Assembly (NCBI GenBank): GCA_009363875.1
Contig: CM018683.1
Location: 41,748,804 to 41,812,803 of the forward strand
Length of the DNA: 64,000 bases
DNA from: Mikania micrantha
Taxonomy: Eukaryota; Streptophyta; Magnoliopsida; Asterales; Asteraceae
Direction: 5' to 3'
The notes beneath the pieces are model-generated. The model was given only the letters and a program-made list of their open reading frames with translations. It searched no databases and was not told the DNA's origin. Below, piece after piece: positions 1-9,797 of the stretch. Numbering within the stretch: the stretch's first letter is position 1; every line of letters begins with the position of its first letter. The position numbers and the translations under genes were made by a program.

Positions 1-244
1 GCGAAGGGCGGGAACAGCGCGTTTGGATGACGCTCCGGCGAGAGAGTGTGGAAGTCGTGTGGCTGAAAGAGGATAATACGACCATTTTCTTTTTCAGCCG
101 GATATGATTTGATTTCGGATGAATATTATTGGGCAAGGGGGATTCGGAGACAAGAATCGGGTCTTTGGATACGGTTCAAATACTATCTAGAAAGGCTGGG
201 ATCCGAATCAAGTACGGCTGTTAAAAAAACTTGCCTTTAAAAAA
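1..244. other. Spacer, unassigned
   Basis: Moderately GC-rich start of the window. I could not assign it. A short open stretch on the plus strand up to about position 110 ends in a stop and matches no family I can name with confidence. Confidence 0.3.
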
Positions 245-330
245 GGTAGCTCAAACCAAGGGTTTCTAGCCTAATGATTTTCCTCTTCACTTTTCTATGG
301 GAGGTCTTGGGTTCGAATCCGGGCTGAGTT
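245..330 (+). repeat. tRNA-like (SINE head) relic
   Basis: An A-box-like stretch (TAGCTCAAACCAAGGG, 247-262) is followed about 50 bases later by a perfect RNA polymerase III B box, GGTTCGAATCC, at 310-320. That order and spacing are those of a tRNA or a tRNA-derived SINE head. I could not fold a full cloverleaf, so a functional tRNA is unlikely and a SINE or tRNA relic is favoured. The element's 3' end was not found. Confidence 0.45.
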
Positions 331-602
331 ATATTTGCTGAAGCAAGGTTGGCTCGACCCATGGCTTGACTCATTATTTCGGCTCGATATATATATATAT
401 ACACACTAGTCAAGAACTCGCGCGATGCGGCGTCGACAATAACAATTTACAACATGGTGTTCATTTGTTGCTAATTTATCAATATTCTCATGATATATAT
501 TGTACTCTTGATAGTTTTCTTTATCGTAGCTTCAGTGGGTCTATCTATGCCATCAGTTTTACATATCTCGATTAAGAAATACACATAAATAAGAAAAAAG
601 AA
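331..602. other. AT-rich spacer with short TA microsatellite
   Basis: Contains a (TA)n run near 387-400, followed by ACTAGT and a CGCGATGCGGCG block at about 405-432 that recurs in diverged form elsewhere in the window. The short ORF here has no recognisable content. Confidence 0.4.
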
Positions 603-1191
603 GGGAAAATTACCAAAATAATCAAGTTTGATTATATTTTTACCAAAATAATTGCTTTAGATGCCCCTTTAGACGCCGCTTTAGACGCTCGTTTTTTGTA
701 CTTTTGTGTCCCAAGAAAAAACATGCGGGCCCACATGTCGACGTCTTTGTCGGGGTCTAAATAAATGTCTTAAGATCCATTTTCTAACGGCGTCTTAAGA
801 CGCCTTTAGACGCGTTGGAGTTTTTAGACTCCAAAGCGACGTCTTTAGACGCCCATTATGACGTCTTTAAACGTCAAATCAGGTAAGGTTACATCAATCC
901 AGGATCGGCGTCTAAAGACGCAGCTTTGGAGTCTAAAGACTCCAAAAAGACGTCAGAATGAGCGTCTAAAGGCATATTAGTCTAGCAGGCAGAAAAAAGG
1001 GTCTTATGACACCCATTTATACCCCGACAACATGTGGGTACGTATGTTTCTTCTTGGGAAACAAAAGTACAAAAAACGTGCGTCTAAAAAACGGCGTCTA
1101 AAGGGGCGTGTAAAGCTGAAACATGGGGCTAAATTTCAGTTATTATTTTGGTAAAAATAGGATTAAACTTGATTATTTTAGTAATTAACCC
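603..1191. mobile_element. Long terminal-inverted-repeat element (MULE-like MITE)
   Basis: Begins GGGAAAATTACCAAAATAATC and ends with the diverged inverse, ..GATTATTTTAGTAATTAACCC. The inverted arms run about 130-150 bases inward, through CCCCTTTAGACGCC and TTTTTTGTACTTTTGT on the left and their complements on the right. Flanks are AAAAAAGAA (594-602) and AATAAAGAA (1192-1200), an 8/9 match to a 9-bp target duplication as in Mutator-like elements. There is no transposase ORF. The centre is packed with GACGTC and GTCTAAAGACGC motifs and two palindromic blocks of the type GGAGTCTAAAGACTCC. Confidence 0.75.
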
Positions 1192-1651
1192 AATAAAGAA
1201 CCATATCAACATGATGATCTTGAAAAAAAAAATATTCCAAACACACGAATAACAAAAAATTGAATATCGAGCCATTTCATGTTTCTAAATACTTCTTTCA
1301 TGTATGAATGCTTCAGAAATGAAAAGGCCAAGAAATCATGCTAATTTTTTTCGTATGCCACCTTAAAAACAAACATATCAAGAAATGATGCCATTGATCT
1401 TGGTTGAGATTTCCACCAATTAATTAATTAATAAACTTATCCTTATATTAATAACTAACACATACAAAGATATAAATATACATCAAATTAACATACATGG
1501 TTGTTGAATTATTCTCTAGATTGGACCAGAGATACCTATATATCAGGTTAACATGATAACATATTCGGTCGTTAATGTATCATAAAGTGTTTGCAACCTT
1601 GTAAATTGTTCCGTTTAAGAAAACCAAATAAAAAAAATCTAAATGTATTAG
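1192..1651. other. AT-rich spacer
   Basis: No gene seen. About 1255-1420 resembles 24600-24790 in diverged form (shared GAGCCATTTC, CCAAGAAA and TTGGTTGAGAT words), so it may belong to an old dispersed repeat. Confidence 0.35.
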
Positions 1652-1656
1652 AAAGG
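1652..1656. repeat. Target-site duplication AAAGG, left of element A
   Basis: AAAGG directly precedes the TGTCAC start of LTR1. The same five bases follow the last LTR at 22438-22442, which marks the whole 20.8-kb triple-LTR structure as one insertion. Confidence 0.95.
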
Positions 1657-1955
1657 TGTCACATCCCCAATTTTCAACTAACGGAATCATACCGTTTGGG
1701 AACGTGACAAACCAGGATCTCAGATCATTAGACATAACGAAGACCTCTATATGAATTTCAAAACATACTTTGATCTTAAAAACATAATATCAGAGTTTTC
1801 AAAAATTGTGGAAGCGTTTAAAAACCATTAACAGTTGTACTATGTAAATTACAAAACAAAATCCTCAAATGATCAAATTCAAATATCCAAAATGTTTAAC
1901 ATGCATGCGACTCTATCTCCTAGTCCATGCCAGCTTTAATGCGCGCCTTAGCGTC

Positions 1956-2455
1956 CTGAGAAAACATGTAAATCAAGTCAACACAAAGGTTGGTGCATAA
2001 CACAGGTTTTAAGTATTCACAATGTTCAAAACAACAGTTGAATATCAAGTTTGTAGATAACATAATCACACATGCACAGTCATGATAGCTAGTCATATAA
2101 ACTATTTACATAAGTGGTCGACACCGAAGCTGACGAATTGCCATGCTATAGCATGTTTTTGCCTTGCCACTATTGTCTAGCACAACAATAGTAAAATGTG
2201 TTTGGTCAGTTAAACACTTGCGTAGATCCCATCTACCAAGTGAGGTTTGTCAAACCTAATAGATCTATTTCCAACTACCACGCTTTGCGCTACGGCAAAT
2301 TAAACGGTTCGAGGTGTGTAAGGACTTTCAAATTGCTATGTTGTCACATAATGTAAACAGCTAACTCATGCAAGTGATATGTATCTAAAAATAGTTTGTT
2401 GCACATGTTTTCTCCCCCAAAACAGTTTAAAATAAGAAAGGGGCCGTGTACGCAC
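1956..2455 (-). other. Predicted LTR-resident intron (element A, LTR1)
   Basis: On the minus strand the donor is AAAG|GTGCGT (intron starts at 2455) and the acceptor is TTTTCTCAG|G (intron ends at 1956), 500 bp. A conserved block containing TGTGTTGAC, a plausible branch point, lies about 20-30 bases before the acceptor. The same pair of sites in similar surroundings occurs in LTRs D and E, with functional analogues in B and C. Copies: 10931-11430 in LTR2 and 19905-20404 in LTR3. Splicing is inferred, not shown. Confidence 0.55.
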
Positions 2456-2574
2456 CTTTGATTATTTGTAGAATGATCAACTACGTAAGCTCGTGTAGAA
2501 AATCCTCTTACGAAGGATCTGTGTTTAAACAATAACGTAGTGTTATTCGAATAGTCGTTTTGTGCTTGAAATCA

Positions 2575-2677
2575 CATACGTGTCAATACACGTATGCTAA
2601 AGTGTTAGAAATGTGCATACGTAAATACGCGTGACTTTGAAATCGTTTAAATAAAATCACATACGATTTTATTTAAA
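2575..2677 (-). promoter_or_regulatory. Two perfect leader hairpins upstream of the LTR donor site
   Basis: Hairpin 1: CATACGTGT (2575-2583) pairs with ACACGTATG (2588-2596), 9 bp with a 4-base loop. Hairpin 2: TTTAAATAAAATC (2646-2658) pairs with GATTTTATTTAAA (2665-2677), a perfect 13-bp stem with a 6-base loop. In element orientation both lie 120-220 bases before the predicted splice donor. They are repeated in LTR2 and LTR3. Confidence 0.7.
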
Positions 2678-2854
2678 TAAACGTAATTATACGCGATTTC
2701 GTTTTCGGATTAAAATACCATTTTTATCATTCCAATTGGTTCGGGATGAAATTCTGGTTCCAACGCAATTCGAACGGGTTAAATCGGAGTTTGCATGTGA
2801 AAGATATATCAAAAATACCAAAAATGGTATTTTTTTCCAAAAACCCGGCCATCC

Positions 2855-2920
2855 CCTGGCTCGAACCCGCGACCCTTCACACGCAACACACACACACTAC
2901 CATCTCGCCCGCTAGGGTAT
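2855..2920 (-). repeat. tRNA-like segment inside LTR A
   Basis: On the minus strand an A-box-like TAGCGGGCGAGATGG (2901-2915) is followed by a GT-rich stretch and a B box, GGGTTCGAGCC (2858-2868), then by AT-rich sequence. The order is that of a tRNA-derived SINE head captured in the LTR. It is repeated at about 11830-11895 and 20804-20869. A functional tRNA is unlikely because the anticodon-arm region is a dinucleotide repeat. Confidence 0.45.
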
Positions 2921-4278
2921 CGCAACAGATAACCAAACTAAATTGTTTTAAACACTACTTCAAACTAAATCCCATTTGATATTATAGCCGAAGCAACATC
3001 TACCCAATTGACCACGAATTCGAACCCGGTTAATCCTAAAACCATAGGGTTTCGATTCAGATTATTCAACAGAGTCTCTAGGTGATTTTAATTTGAAAAC
3101 AATTCACCATCTCTTGCTTAATCGAATATTATCAGATCCGAACTCAAGTTCTATAATTCCCAATTCAAAATCGTTCAATTCAGTAATGTAAATCCACAAG
3201 ATCATAAGGTTTTCATTGAACCATGAAATTCGAAGCTTTCTAAAGACTTTAATTCAACTATTAAGTTCTATCACATTCAAATCCTTATCTCGTTTTATCT
3301 CAAAAATACTAATACTCGTTCCAATAAAATTCGATGTTGCAAGATGAAATTAATATATGCTAATCCTTCATCGGAGTATTCAGCAACTATCCATTACAAT
3401 AAATTTCGTTTTTGAACTGAATCTCAATTAAAACCCCAATTCGTTATCCTCACTAGAACCCTAGAATCGAACTCCAATAATTCGCTGTTAAGTAACTCAA
3501 TTGATCAATGATTTTACTGAATCGGCATATTATGAAACTAACTGTATGGTTGAATTGGATTATTAAATCGTTTAAACGAGAAACCCCCAAAACAGTTTTT
3601 CCTATGAACCCTAGAACTCGAATTCCATTAAGCCGATATTAGAAATTGAAATTGACCTGTGGTTATCATTAATCGGCCATGTTAGAAGATGTAGGAATGA
3701 GAACTTACCCAAATGGATTTTGATTTGATGAAGATTGACTATAAGGTTGTTCTTCGGCCGACACTATATCGTGATCCTCAATTCGATGCTTCCAGTTGAA
3801 ATTGCTGCTTGTAAAGAATTCTAATAAGACCGACTAGTTGTTCTGGAATGCCAATTTCACGAATTCTGATCGATTATATGGATTTGTAATACTTAGAAAC
3901 GGTTTTGGCTTACTAATCGACTATTTGGATTAAATTCGAAGCTTAATGGACTAGTAACGCCTGGTTGAGGTTAATAATCATCAGTACACTTAATTGAAGG
4001 GTTTAATTTAATCAATTCCAGCCGTTTCATGTAAAATTTGATTAAATCATGATTATCCTAATCGTATTTTGACTTTTAAAGTCAAAATTAGACTTTCAAC
4101 TCAATTACAAGTCTAAACTTTGTAATTAAGGTGTATTGAGACTGATTTCAACAATTTCTAATCCCTTAGGCTTGATTTTGATCAATTACATAACAATTCG
4201 GTTTACAAAGTTTTACCAAAAACCCCGAATTGTCACAAATCGGGTCAATTGAACTATTTTTGGCTCCGTTAATCCTTT

Positions 4279-4414
4279 TGGGCCTCAGAACTGTAATTGG
4301 GCCTACTTTGGGCCTTATTGGGCCTACCTAGATCTCATTGGGCCTTACTGGGCCTTCCTTGACCTTACTGGGCCTTCTTTGGCTTTACTGGGCCTTCTTG
4401 GGCCTTACTGGGCC
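4279..4414. promoter_or_regulatory. TGGGCC (site II-like) array in U3 of LTR1
   Basis: Ten exact TGGGCC words in 136 bp, spaced mostly 10 or 20 bases apart, at the start of U3 in element orientation. TGGGCC/T (site II) is a known plant promoter element bound by TCP factors. Corresponding arrays: 13253-13388 (ten copies) and 22228-22382 (eleven copies, from a roughly 20-bp expansion in LTR3). Confidence 0.75.
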
Positions 4415-4469
4415 TGCGATCTAACCACTTTCAGTTAACGAGGTTAATCCGAAAAGTCGGATTGTCACA

Positions 4470-4993
4470 TCATCCCCTTGTTGAAGGAATTTTCGTCCTG
4501 AAAATTAGTAAGTGTTAGGAGTAGTTTGGAAACTACTTACGAATTTAAATCGTACGTGTTAGTGTAATTTGATCATTCTGTGTACTTGTGTCTCACACAC
4601 AAAATCTAATGCTTGCAACATCACAACTAAATGTGATCGTTCAATGTGACTGTTCGTGTGTACACTAGTTAGTTCACCTAACTGTGACTGTTTGTGTTTG
4701 ATCATACTGTGTTGTGTAACCTCACACATAGTGAGTTTCTGTAACTGTTTGTACTATGCAACCCCGCACATAGCAAAATGTGTGTAACTAATCATACATG
4801 TACTACCATATGTACTACCATAACATGTAACATATGAAATGTAGCACATAAAATATAAAATGTAATGTAACACAAATGTTTGTAACAAAACCAATTGAAT
4901 AAAATGTTTGTGCTTACAGTTTGACTTTTGCAGTGTTGATGTGTGAAGCATCACGTCATCCCCTTGTTGAAGGAAATTTCGTCCCGAAATTTA
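4470..4993 (-). other. Polypurine tract and 480-bp spacer ended by a second tract copy (internal 1)
   Basis: Directly next to LTR1 the minus strand reads CCTTCAACAAGGGGATGA, a plausible plus-strand primer. Almost the same block recurs at 4951-4993, right at the pol stop, preceded by the palindrome AAATTTCGGGACGAAATTT (4974-4992). The roughly 450 bases between are rich in TGTGTAACTGT words and hold no gene. The equivalent in internal 2 is 13444-13967. Confidence 0.7.
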
Positions 4994-7639
4994 ACGTGCG
5001 CTCTCAGTGTTAGCAGTAACTGTTTTGAACAGATGAGGATACTTCTTTATCATTTGGTCTTCCCGTTCCCATGTGAATTCAGGACCACGTCTTGAATTCC
5101 ATCGAACTTTGACTATCGGAATCTTGCTTTGCTTAAGTTGTTTGACCTCTCGGTCCATAATTTCTGTTGGTTCTTCAATGAATCGTAACTGTTCATCTAC
5201 TTGTATTTCTTCCAACGGTACAATCAATGTCTCATCAGAAAGACATTTCTTTAAGTTCGATACGTGAAAAACATCATGAACTCCACTGAGTTCATCTGGT
5301 AATTTGAGTTGATACGCAACCGGACCAATCCTTTTCAGGATCTCAAAAGGTCCTACGTAACGTGGACTAAGCTTTCCGCGCTTGCCGAATCGTATCACAC
5401 CTTTCCAAGGTGATACCTTTAGAAGAACTCGGTCTCCTACTTGGAATTCCAACGGTTTACGACGTTTGTCAGCATAACTCTTTTGTCTATCCCGGGCCGC
5501 TGCCATACGGTTCCGGATTTGAACTATCTTCTCTGTCGTCTCGTGCACCAGTTCAGGACCTGTTATCTGACTATCACCAATTTCAGCCCAGCAAACTGGT
5601 GAACGACATTTACGACCATACAAAGCTTCAAACGGTGCTGCCTGAATACTTGTATGATAACTATTATTGTAAGAGAATTCCACTAATGGTAAATGATTCT
5701 CCCAGCTATCACCAAAGTCAATCACACAAGCTCGTAACATATCCTCGAGCGTTTGAATCGTACGTTCACTTTGACCGTCAGTCTGTGGATGATAGGCGGT
5801 ACTCATATCCAAGCGAGTCCCCAATGACTTATGAAGTGATTTCCAAAAGTTGGAAGTAAATCGGGCATCCCGATCTGATATGATAGAGATTGGCACGCCA
5901 TGCCGTGCTACCACTTCCTTGATGTAAATGCGAGTCAGTTTCTCCATCTTATCAGTTTCCTTGATTGCTAAGAAGTGTGCAGATTTCGTTAATCGATCAA
6001 CAATTACCCATATCATATCACAACCACTCGGTGTACGGGGTAACTTAGTAATAAAGTCCATCGAAATCTGTTCCCATTTCCACATCGGTATCTCTGGTTG
6101 CTGCAGTAAACCAGATGGCTTCTGGTATTCAACTTTGACTTTCGAACAAGTCAAACATTTGCTAACGTACTTAGCAATATCAGCTTTCATGTGAGGCCAC
6201 CAATATTGTGCCTTCAAGTCATGATACATCTTGTCTGATCCCGGATGGACTGAATATCTGGACTTGTGTGCTTCATCCATCACGAGTTCCCTCAAACCTC
6301 CATACAAAGGTATCCAAAGTCGATTAATGAAATTACGAATTCCATCAGACTTAGCATCCAACTGTTCTTCCATTCCCCGTAAAGATTCCTGTATCAAGTT
6401 TTCCTTTTTCAAAGCCTCGATCTGAGCACTGCGTACCTTGTCAGGTAAGTCAGTATGTATTGTCATCATAAGTGCACGAACTCGTCTTGTTCCTGTTGTG
6501 TCTTTTCTGCTCAGAGCGTCAGCTACTACATTAGCTTTTCCCGGATGATACTTAATCGCGCATTCGTAGTCGTTCAACAACTCAACCCATCGTCGTTGCC
6601 TCATATTAAGCTCCTTCTGATCAAAGATATGTTGCAAACTCTTATGATCAGTGTAAATAGTACACTTAGTTCCATACAGATAATGCCTCCAAATCTTCAA
6701 AGCAAAAACCACTGCTCCTAACTCCAAGTCATGAGTAGTGTAATTCTTTTCGTGTGTTCGTAGTTGTCTGGAAGCATAAGCAATCACTTTATCACGTTGC
6801 ATCAACACACATCCCAAACCCTGTGCAGATGCATCACAATACACCACGAAGTCTTCCGTCCCTTCCGGTAAGGACAGAATCGGTGCACTGCAGAGTTTCT
6901 GTTTCAATAACTGGAATGCAGCTTCCTGTTTATCCGTCCAGTTATACTTCATTCCCTTGTGCGTAAGAGCTGTAAGTGGTTAAGCGATCTTTGAGAAACC
7001 TTCAATGAATCGTCGATAATAACCCGCCAAACCAAGGAACTGTCGTACCTCTGTAGGGGTCTTTAGCGCTTCCCAATTCTTAATCGCTTCAATCTTCGCT
7101 GGATCAACATGTATACCCTTTTCATTAACTATATGCCCCAAGAATTGTACTTCTCGCATCCAGAAGTCACATTTCGAGAACTTAGCGTACAGTTGTTCCT
7201 GCTTCAATAATTCCAATAGTAATCGAAGATGTTCGGCGTGTTCCTCCTCAGTCTGAGAATATATGAGAATGTCATCAATGAAAACAATGACAAACTTATC
7301 AAGATAGGGTTTACAAACACGATTCATGAGATCCATGAATACAGCTGGAGCGTTTATCAACCCAAATGGCATGACCAAGAACTCATAATGGCCATAGCGC
7401 GTCCTGAATGCTGTCTTTGGAATATCCTCCTCCTGGACTCTTAGTTGATGATAACCAGACCTGAGATCAATCTTCGAGTAGTAACTCGAACCTTGCAACT
7501 GATCAAATAGATCGTCAATTCTGGGTAACGGATACCGGTTCTTGATAGTAACCTTGTTCAATTCCCGGTAATCGATACACATACGGAAAGTCCCATCCTT
7601 TTTCTTGACAAATAAGACTGGAGCTCCCCACGGTGAAAA
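4991..7639 (-). pseudogene. pol: Element A copy 1 pol (RT-RNase H-integrase), one premature stop
   Basis: Same protein as copy 2 (13965-16613) but broken by a TAA at 6980-6982, where copy 2 has CAA (Gln), in the RT-RNase H connection. Upstream of the stop lies RT with the FIDDILIYS active site. Downstream come RNase H (YCDAS..ADALS), the integrase HHCC zinc region, the DDE core and a chromodomain-like tail. The frame opens just after a TAG at 7640-7642 created by a 1-base loss shared with copy 2. Other differences from copy 2 include Ile for Thr in the conserved FGLTNAP motif. Full-length pol is probably not made from this copy. Confidence 0.9.
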
Positions 7640-7745
7640 CTAGGTCGTATGAAACCCTTATCCAACAACTCTTGCAATTGTGTAGATAACTCTTGCATCT
7701 CTGACGGTGCAAGTCGATAAGGCGCCCTAGCTATCGGTGTGCGTC
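7640..7745 (-). other. PR-RT junction with two -1 shifts (copy 1)
   Basis: The gag-pro frame ends at 7731 just after RIDLTPDAHR. The expected continuation ([13 protein letters not shown]) is in another frame, so about one base is missing near 7738. A second missing base in the AGTTTTCACC run near 7636-7642 (five T expected by comparison with related elements) puts RT in a third frame. Both shifts are also in copy 2 at +8974, so they predate the duplication. No canonical slippery heptamer was seen. Confidence 0.75.
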
Positions 7746-9560
7746 TGGTGTAAGGTCGATTCGAAATTCCACCTGTCTGATAGGCGGTAATCCCGGCAAG
7801 TCTTCTGGAAACACCTCCGGAAATTCACAGACTACTGGTATATCTTCAATCTTTTTCTCAGCTACCGGCTTTTCAGTTATAATTGCTATAACTGCCGTAT
7901 GACCTTTCCGCAGACATTTGTGTGCTTTCATACAAGATATGAGGCGCAGTGGCGTACTGCTCTTCTCGCCTTGTACATACAATGTCTCTCCCTGCGAAAG
8001 AGGTATGCGAACAATCTTTTCATGGCATACGATTTCAGCCTGGTGTTTGGATAACCAGTCCATGCCAATAACTACATCAAAACTACCTAAAGTGATAGGC
8101 ATAAGATCAATCTCTAATGTTTGACCCATCAAATCAAGGATACATCCCTTAAAAATATTTTCCACTACTATCAACTTACCATCAGCTAATTCCACAGTGT
8201 ATGGACTATCTAAGGCAGTGGGACTAACATTTAGCAACTTAGCAAGTGAACTAGATACAAAACTCCGATCGGCACCAGTGTCAAATAACATAGAGGCATA
8301 GTGATTATTTAAGAGGAACGTACCCGTAACAATGTTGGGATCCTCCCGTGCTTGACGTCCTCCAATCACAAACGCCCTGCCCCTAGCACCATTGTTGTTG
8401 TTGTTATTGTTATTGTTGTTGTTGGTGCCATTACCATTACCGTTTCCATTCCCATTGCCATTGACATTATTGTCCCCGCCTTTCTTGAGTTGTGGGCAAT
8501 CTTTCTTAAAATGCCCCATTTTGCCACACTCAAAACAACCCTTCTGTGCGTTGTTCTGGTTATTATTCTGGTTGTTGTGGTTGTTCTGTAGCTCCCCGCG
8601 ACAATCCTTAGCCGCATGTCCAATCTTGCCACACCTTTGGCACCTAGCTCTATCACACTGATTACCTGCATGATGATACCCACACCTGTTGCACTTGGGG
8701 TGTTTACCAACATAACCCCCCGATGATGACGATTGCTGACCACTGCTTGAATTATGATAAGACTTGTTTGAGTCTTGCTTCCGGTTTTGCTGATATGATT
8801 GTTGGTTGTGACCCTTGGAATTGTTACCTTCCCACTTTCTTTTATGGTCTCCCACCTTGGTAGCAGATGTTCGTTTAGGCAGAGTCCCCTGTAATACTGC
8901 CTGATCAGTAAGCTGATGCGCTAAACGAACAGCTTGTTGAATGGTGGTGGGATTTGCTGAAGTAACCAACCCCTGGATCTGAGGCACTAGTCCTCCAATG
9001 TATCTTTCAATCCACTTACTGGTTGGAGTAGCCATGTGTGGTAGAAGTCTGGCCAATTCATGTGACCGGGTCGTGTACTCTTCGATATTTGACCCCTCCA
9101 TCTTGAGGTGCCAGTATTCTTCCTCTAGTTTTTGCATCTCACTACGAGGACAGTACTCCTCCTGCATTAAAGTTTTGAATCCATTCCAGGTCAAGGCATT
9201 AGCCTCACCCAATCCCAAGGTCTGAACATTTGAGTTCCACCAAGTTAGTGCTGGACCCTCCAATGTTCCCGTAGCAAACTTCACCTTGCTTTCGTCAGGA
9301 CAGTTGCACATTTCAAACACAGACTCCGCCTTTTCAATCCATTGAAGGAGTCCTATAGCCCCCTCCGACCCTTTGAAATTGTGTGGTTTACAGTCCAAGA
9401 ACATCTTGAACGTGCATGCCTGTGGGTTAACCAGTCCCCCTGCCGGACCCTGTGGCCCTGTGGTGTGTGTCTGAGCATATTGTGCGATTGCCTCTGCGAC
9501 TCTGTTATTGATTAGCTCGTTGAGCTTAGCAACTGTCATGTGAACGTTCTCGTTGGCCAT
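7731..9560 (-). CDS. gag-pro: Element A copy 1 gag-protease
   Basis: 609 residues from the ATG at 9558-9560 (MANENVHMTV). An upstream in-frame ATG at 9621-9623 adds 21 weakly convincing residues, so the internal start is preferred. Order: the Ty3-type gag core with WIEKAESVF and LTWWNS signatures; three zinc knuckles (a variant CX2CX3HX4C, then two CX2CX4HX4C); an Asn/Gly-rich linker with a run of Asn; and an aspartic protease with LFDTGADRSF and GMDWLS. Gag packages the RNA in a cytoplasmic particle and the protease would mature the polyprotein. The frame closes before RT because of the shared shift. It differs from copy 2 by very few residues. Confidence 0.92.
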   Translation of the reverse strand: MANENVHMTVAKLNELINNRVAEAIAQYAQTHTTGPQGPAGGLVNPQACTFKMFLDCKPHNFKGSEGAIGLLQWIEKAESVFEMCNCPDESKVKFATGTLEGPALTWWNSNVQTLGLGEANALTWNGFKTLMQEEYCPRSEMQKLEEEYWHLKMEGSNIEEYTTRSHELARLLPHMATPTSKWIERYIGGLVPQIQGLVTSANPTTIQQAVRLAHQLTDQAVLQGTLPKRTSATKVGDHKRKWEGNNSKGHNQQSYQQNRKQDSNKSYHNSSSGQQSSSSGGYVGKHPKCNRCGYHHAGNQCDRARCQRCGKIGHAAKDCRGELQNNHNNQNNNQNNAQKGCFECGKMGHFKKDCPQLKKGGDNNVNGNGNGNGNGNGTNNNNNNNNNNNGARGRAFVIGGRQAREDPNIVTGTFLLNNHYASMLFDTGADRSFVSSSLAKLLNVSPTALDSPYTVELADGKLIVVENIFKGCILDLMGQTLEIDLMPITLGSFDVVIGMDWLSKHQAEIVCHEKIVRIPLSQGETLYVQGEKSSTPLRLISCMKAHKCLRKGHTAVIAIITEKPVAEKKIEDIPVVCEFPEVFPEDLPGLPPIRQVEFRIDLTPDAHR

Positions 9561-9797
9561 TATCTTCCTAATTAAAAGAAATGTTAGAGCGTTATTAAAA
9601 TCCAATGTGACATGTGTAAGCAAACAACAAACACAACATGTAATAAATCAACACAACTGTTGGAAATAAATAATAGCTTTTCAATAGATAGAAATTTTGA
9701 TTTGAGTACAATACTTTTGAAATCAAAACATAACTTTCCAAACATCTAGTGTAGGAACACAACCCGTTCCTAATAAGTTTAAACAAAACAAAGAAAC

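Larger units (their letters stand above)
1657..4469 (-). repeat. Element A LTR1 (3' LTR)
   Basis: 2813 bp, TGTCACATCC..TTGTCACA on the plus strand. On the element's strand it ends in canonical CA, whereas LTR2 and LTR3 end in AA. Diagnostic bases: T1809, C1840 and T2300 differ from both other LTRs. C3291, G3318, A3711, G3901 and A4020 agree with LTR2 but not with LTR3. Confidence 0.95.

Noticed and set aside
5410..5859. 149-codon plus-strand ORF (repeated at 14384-14833), plus several 60-90 codon ORFs across 5.0-9.2 kb and 14.0-18.2 kb
   Set aside because: They lie antisense to the intact pol and gag frames of element A and read as mirror images of conserved protein-coding DNA, with no domain of their own.
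7640..7745. Programmed ribosomal frameshift between protease and RT
   Set aside because: No X XXY YYZ slippery site was visible at either shift and two separate shifts would be needed. Kept only as a possibility in the findings.
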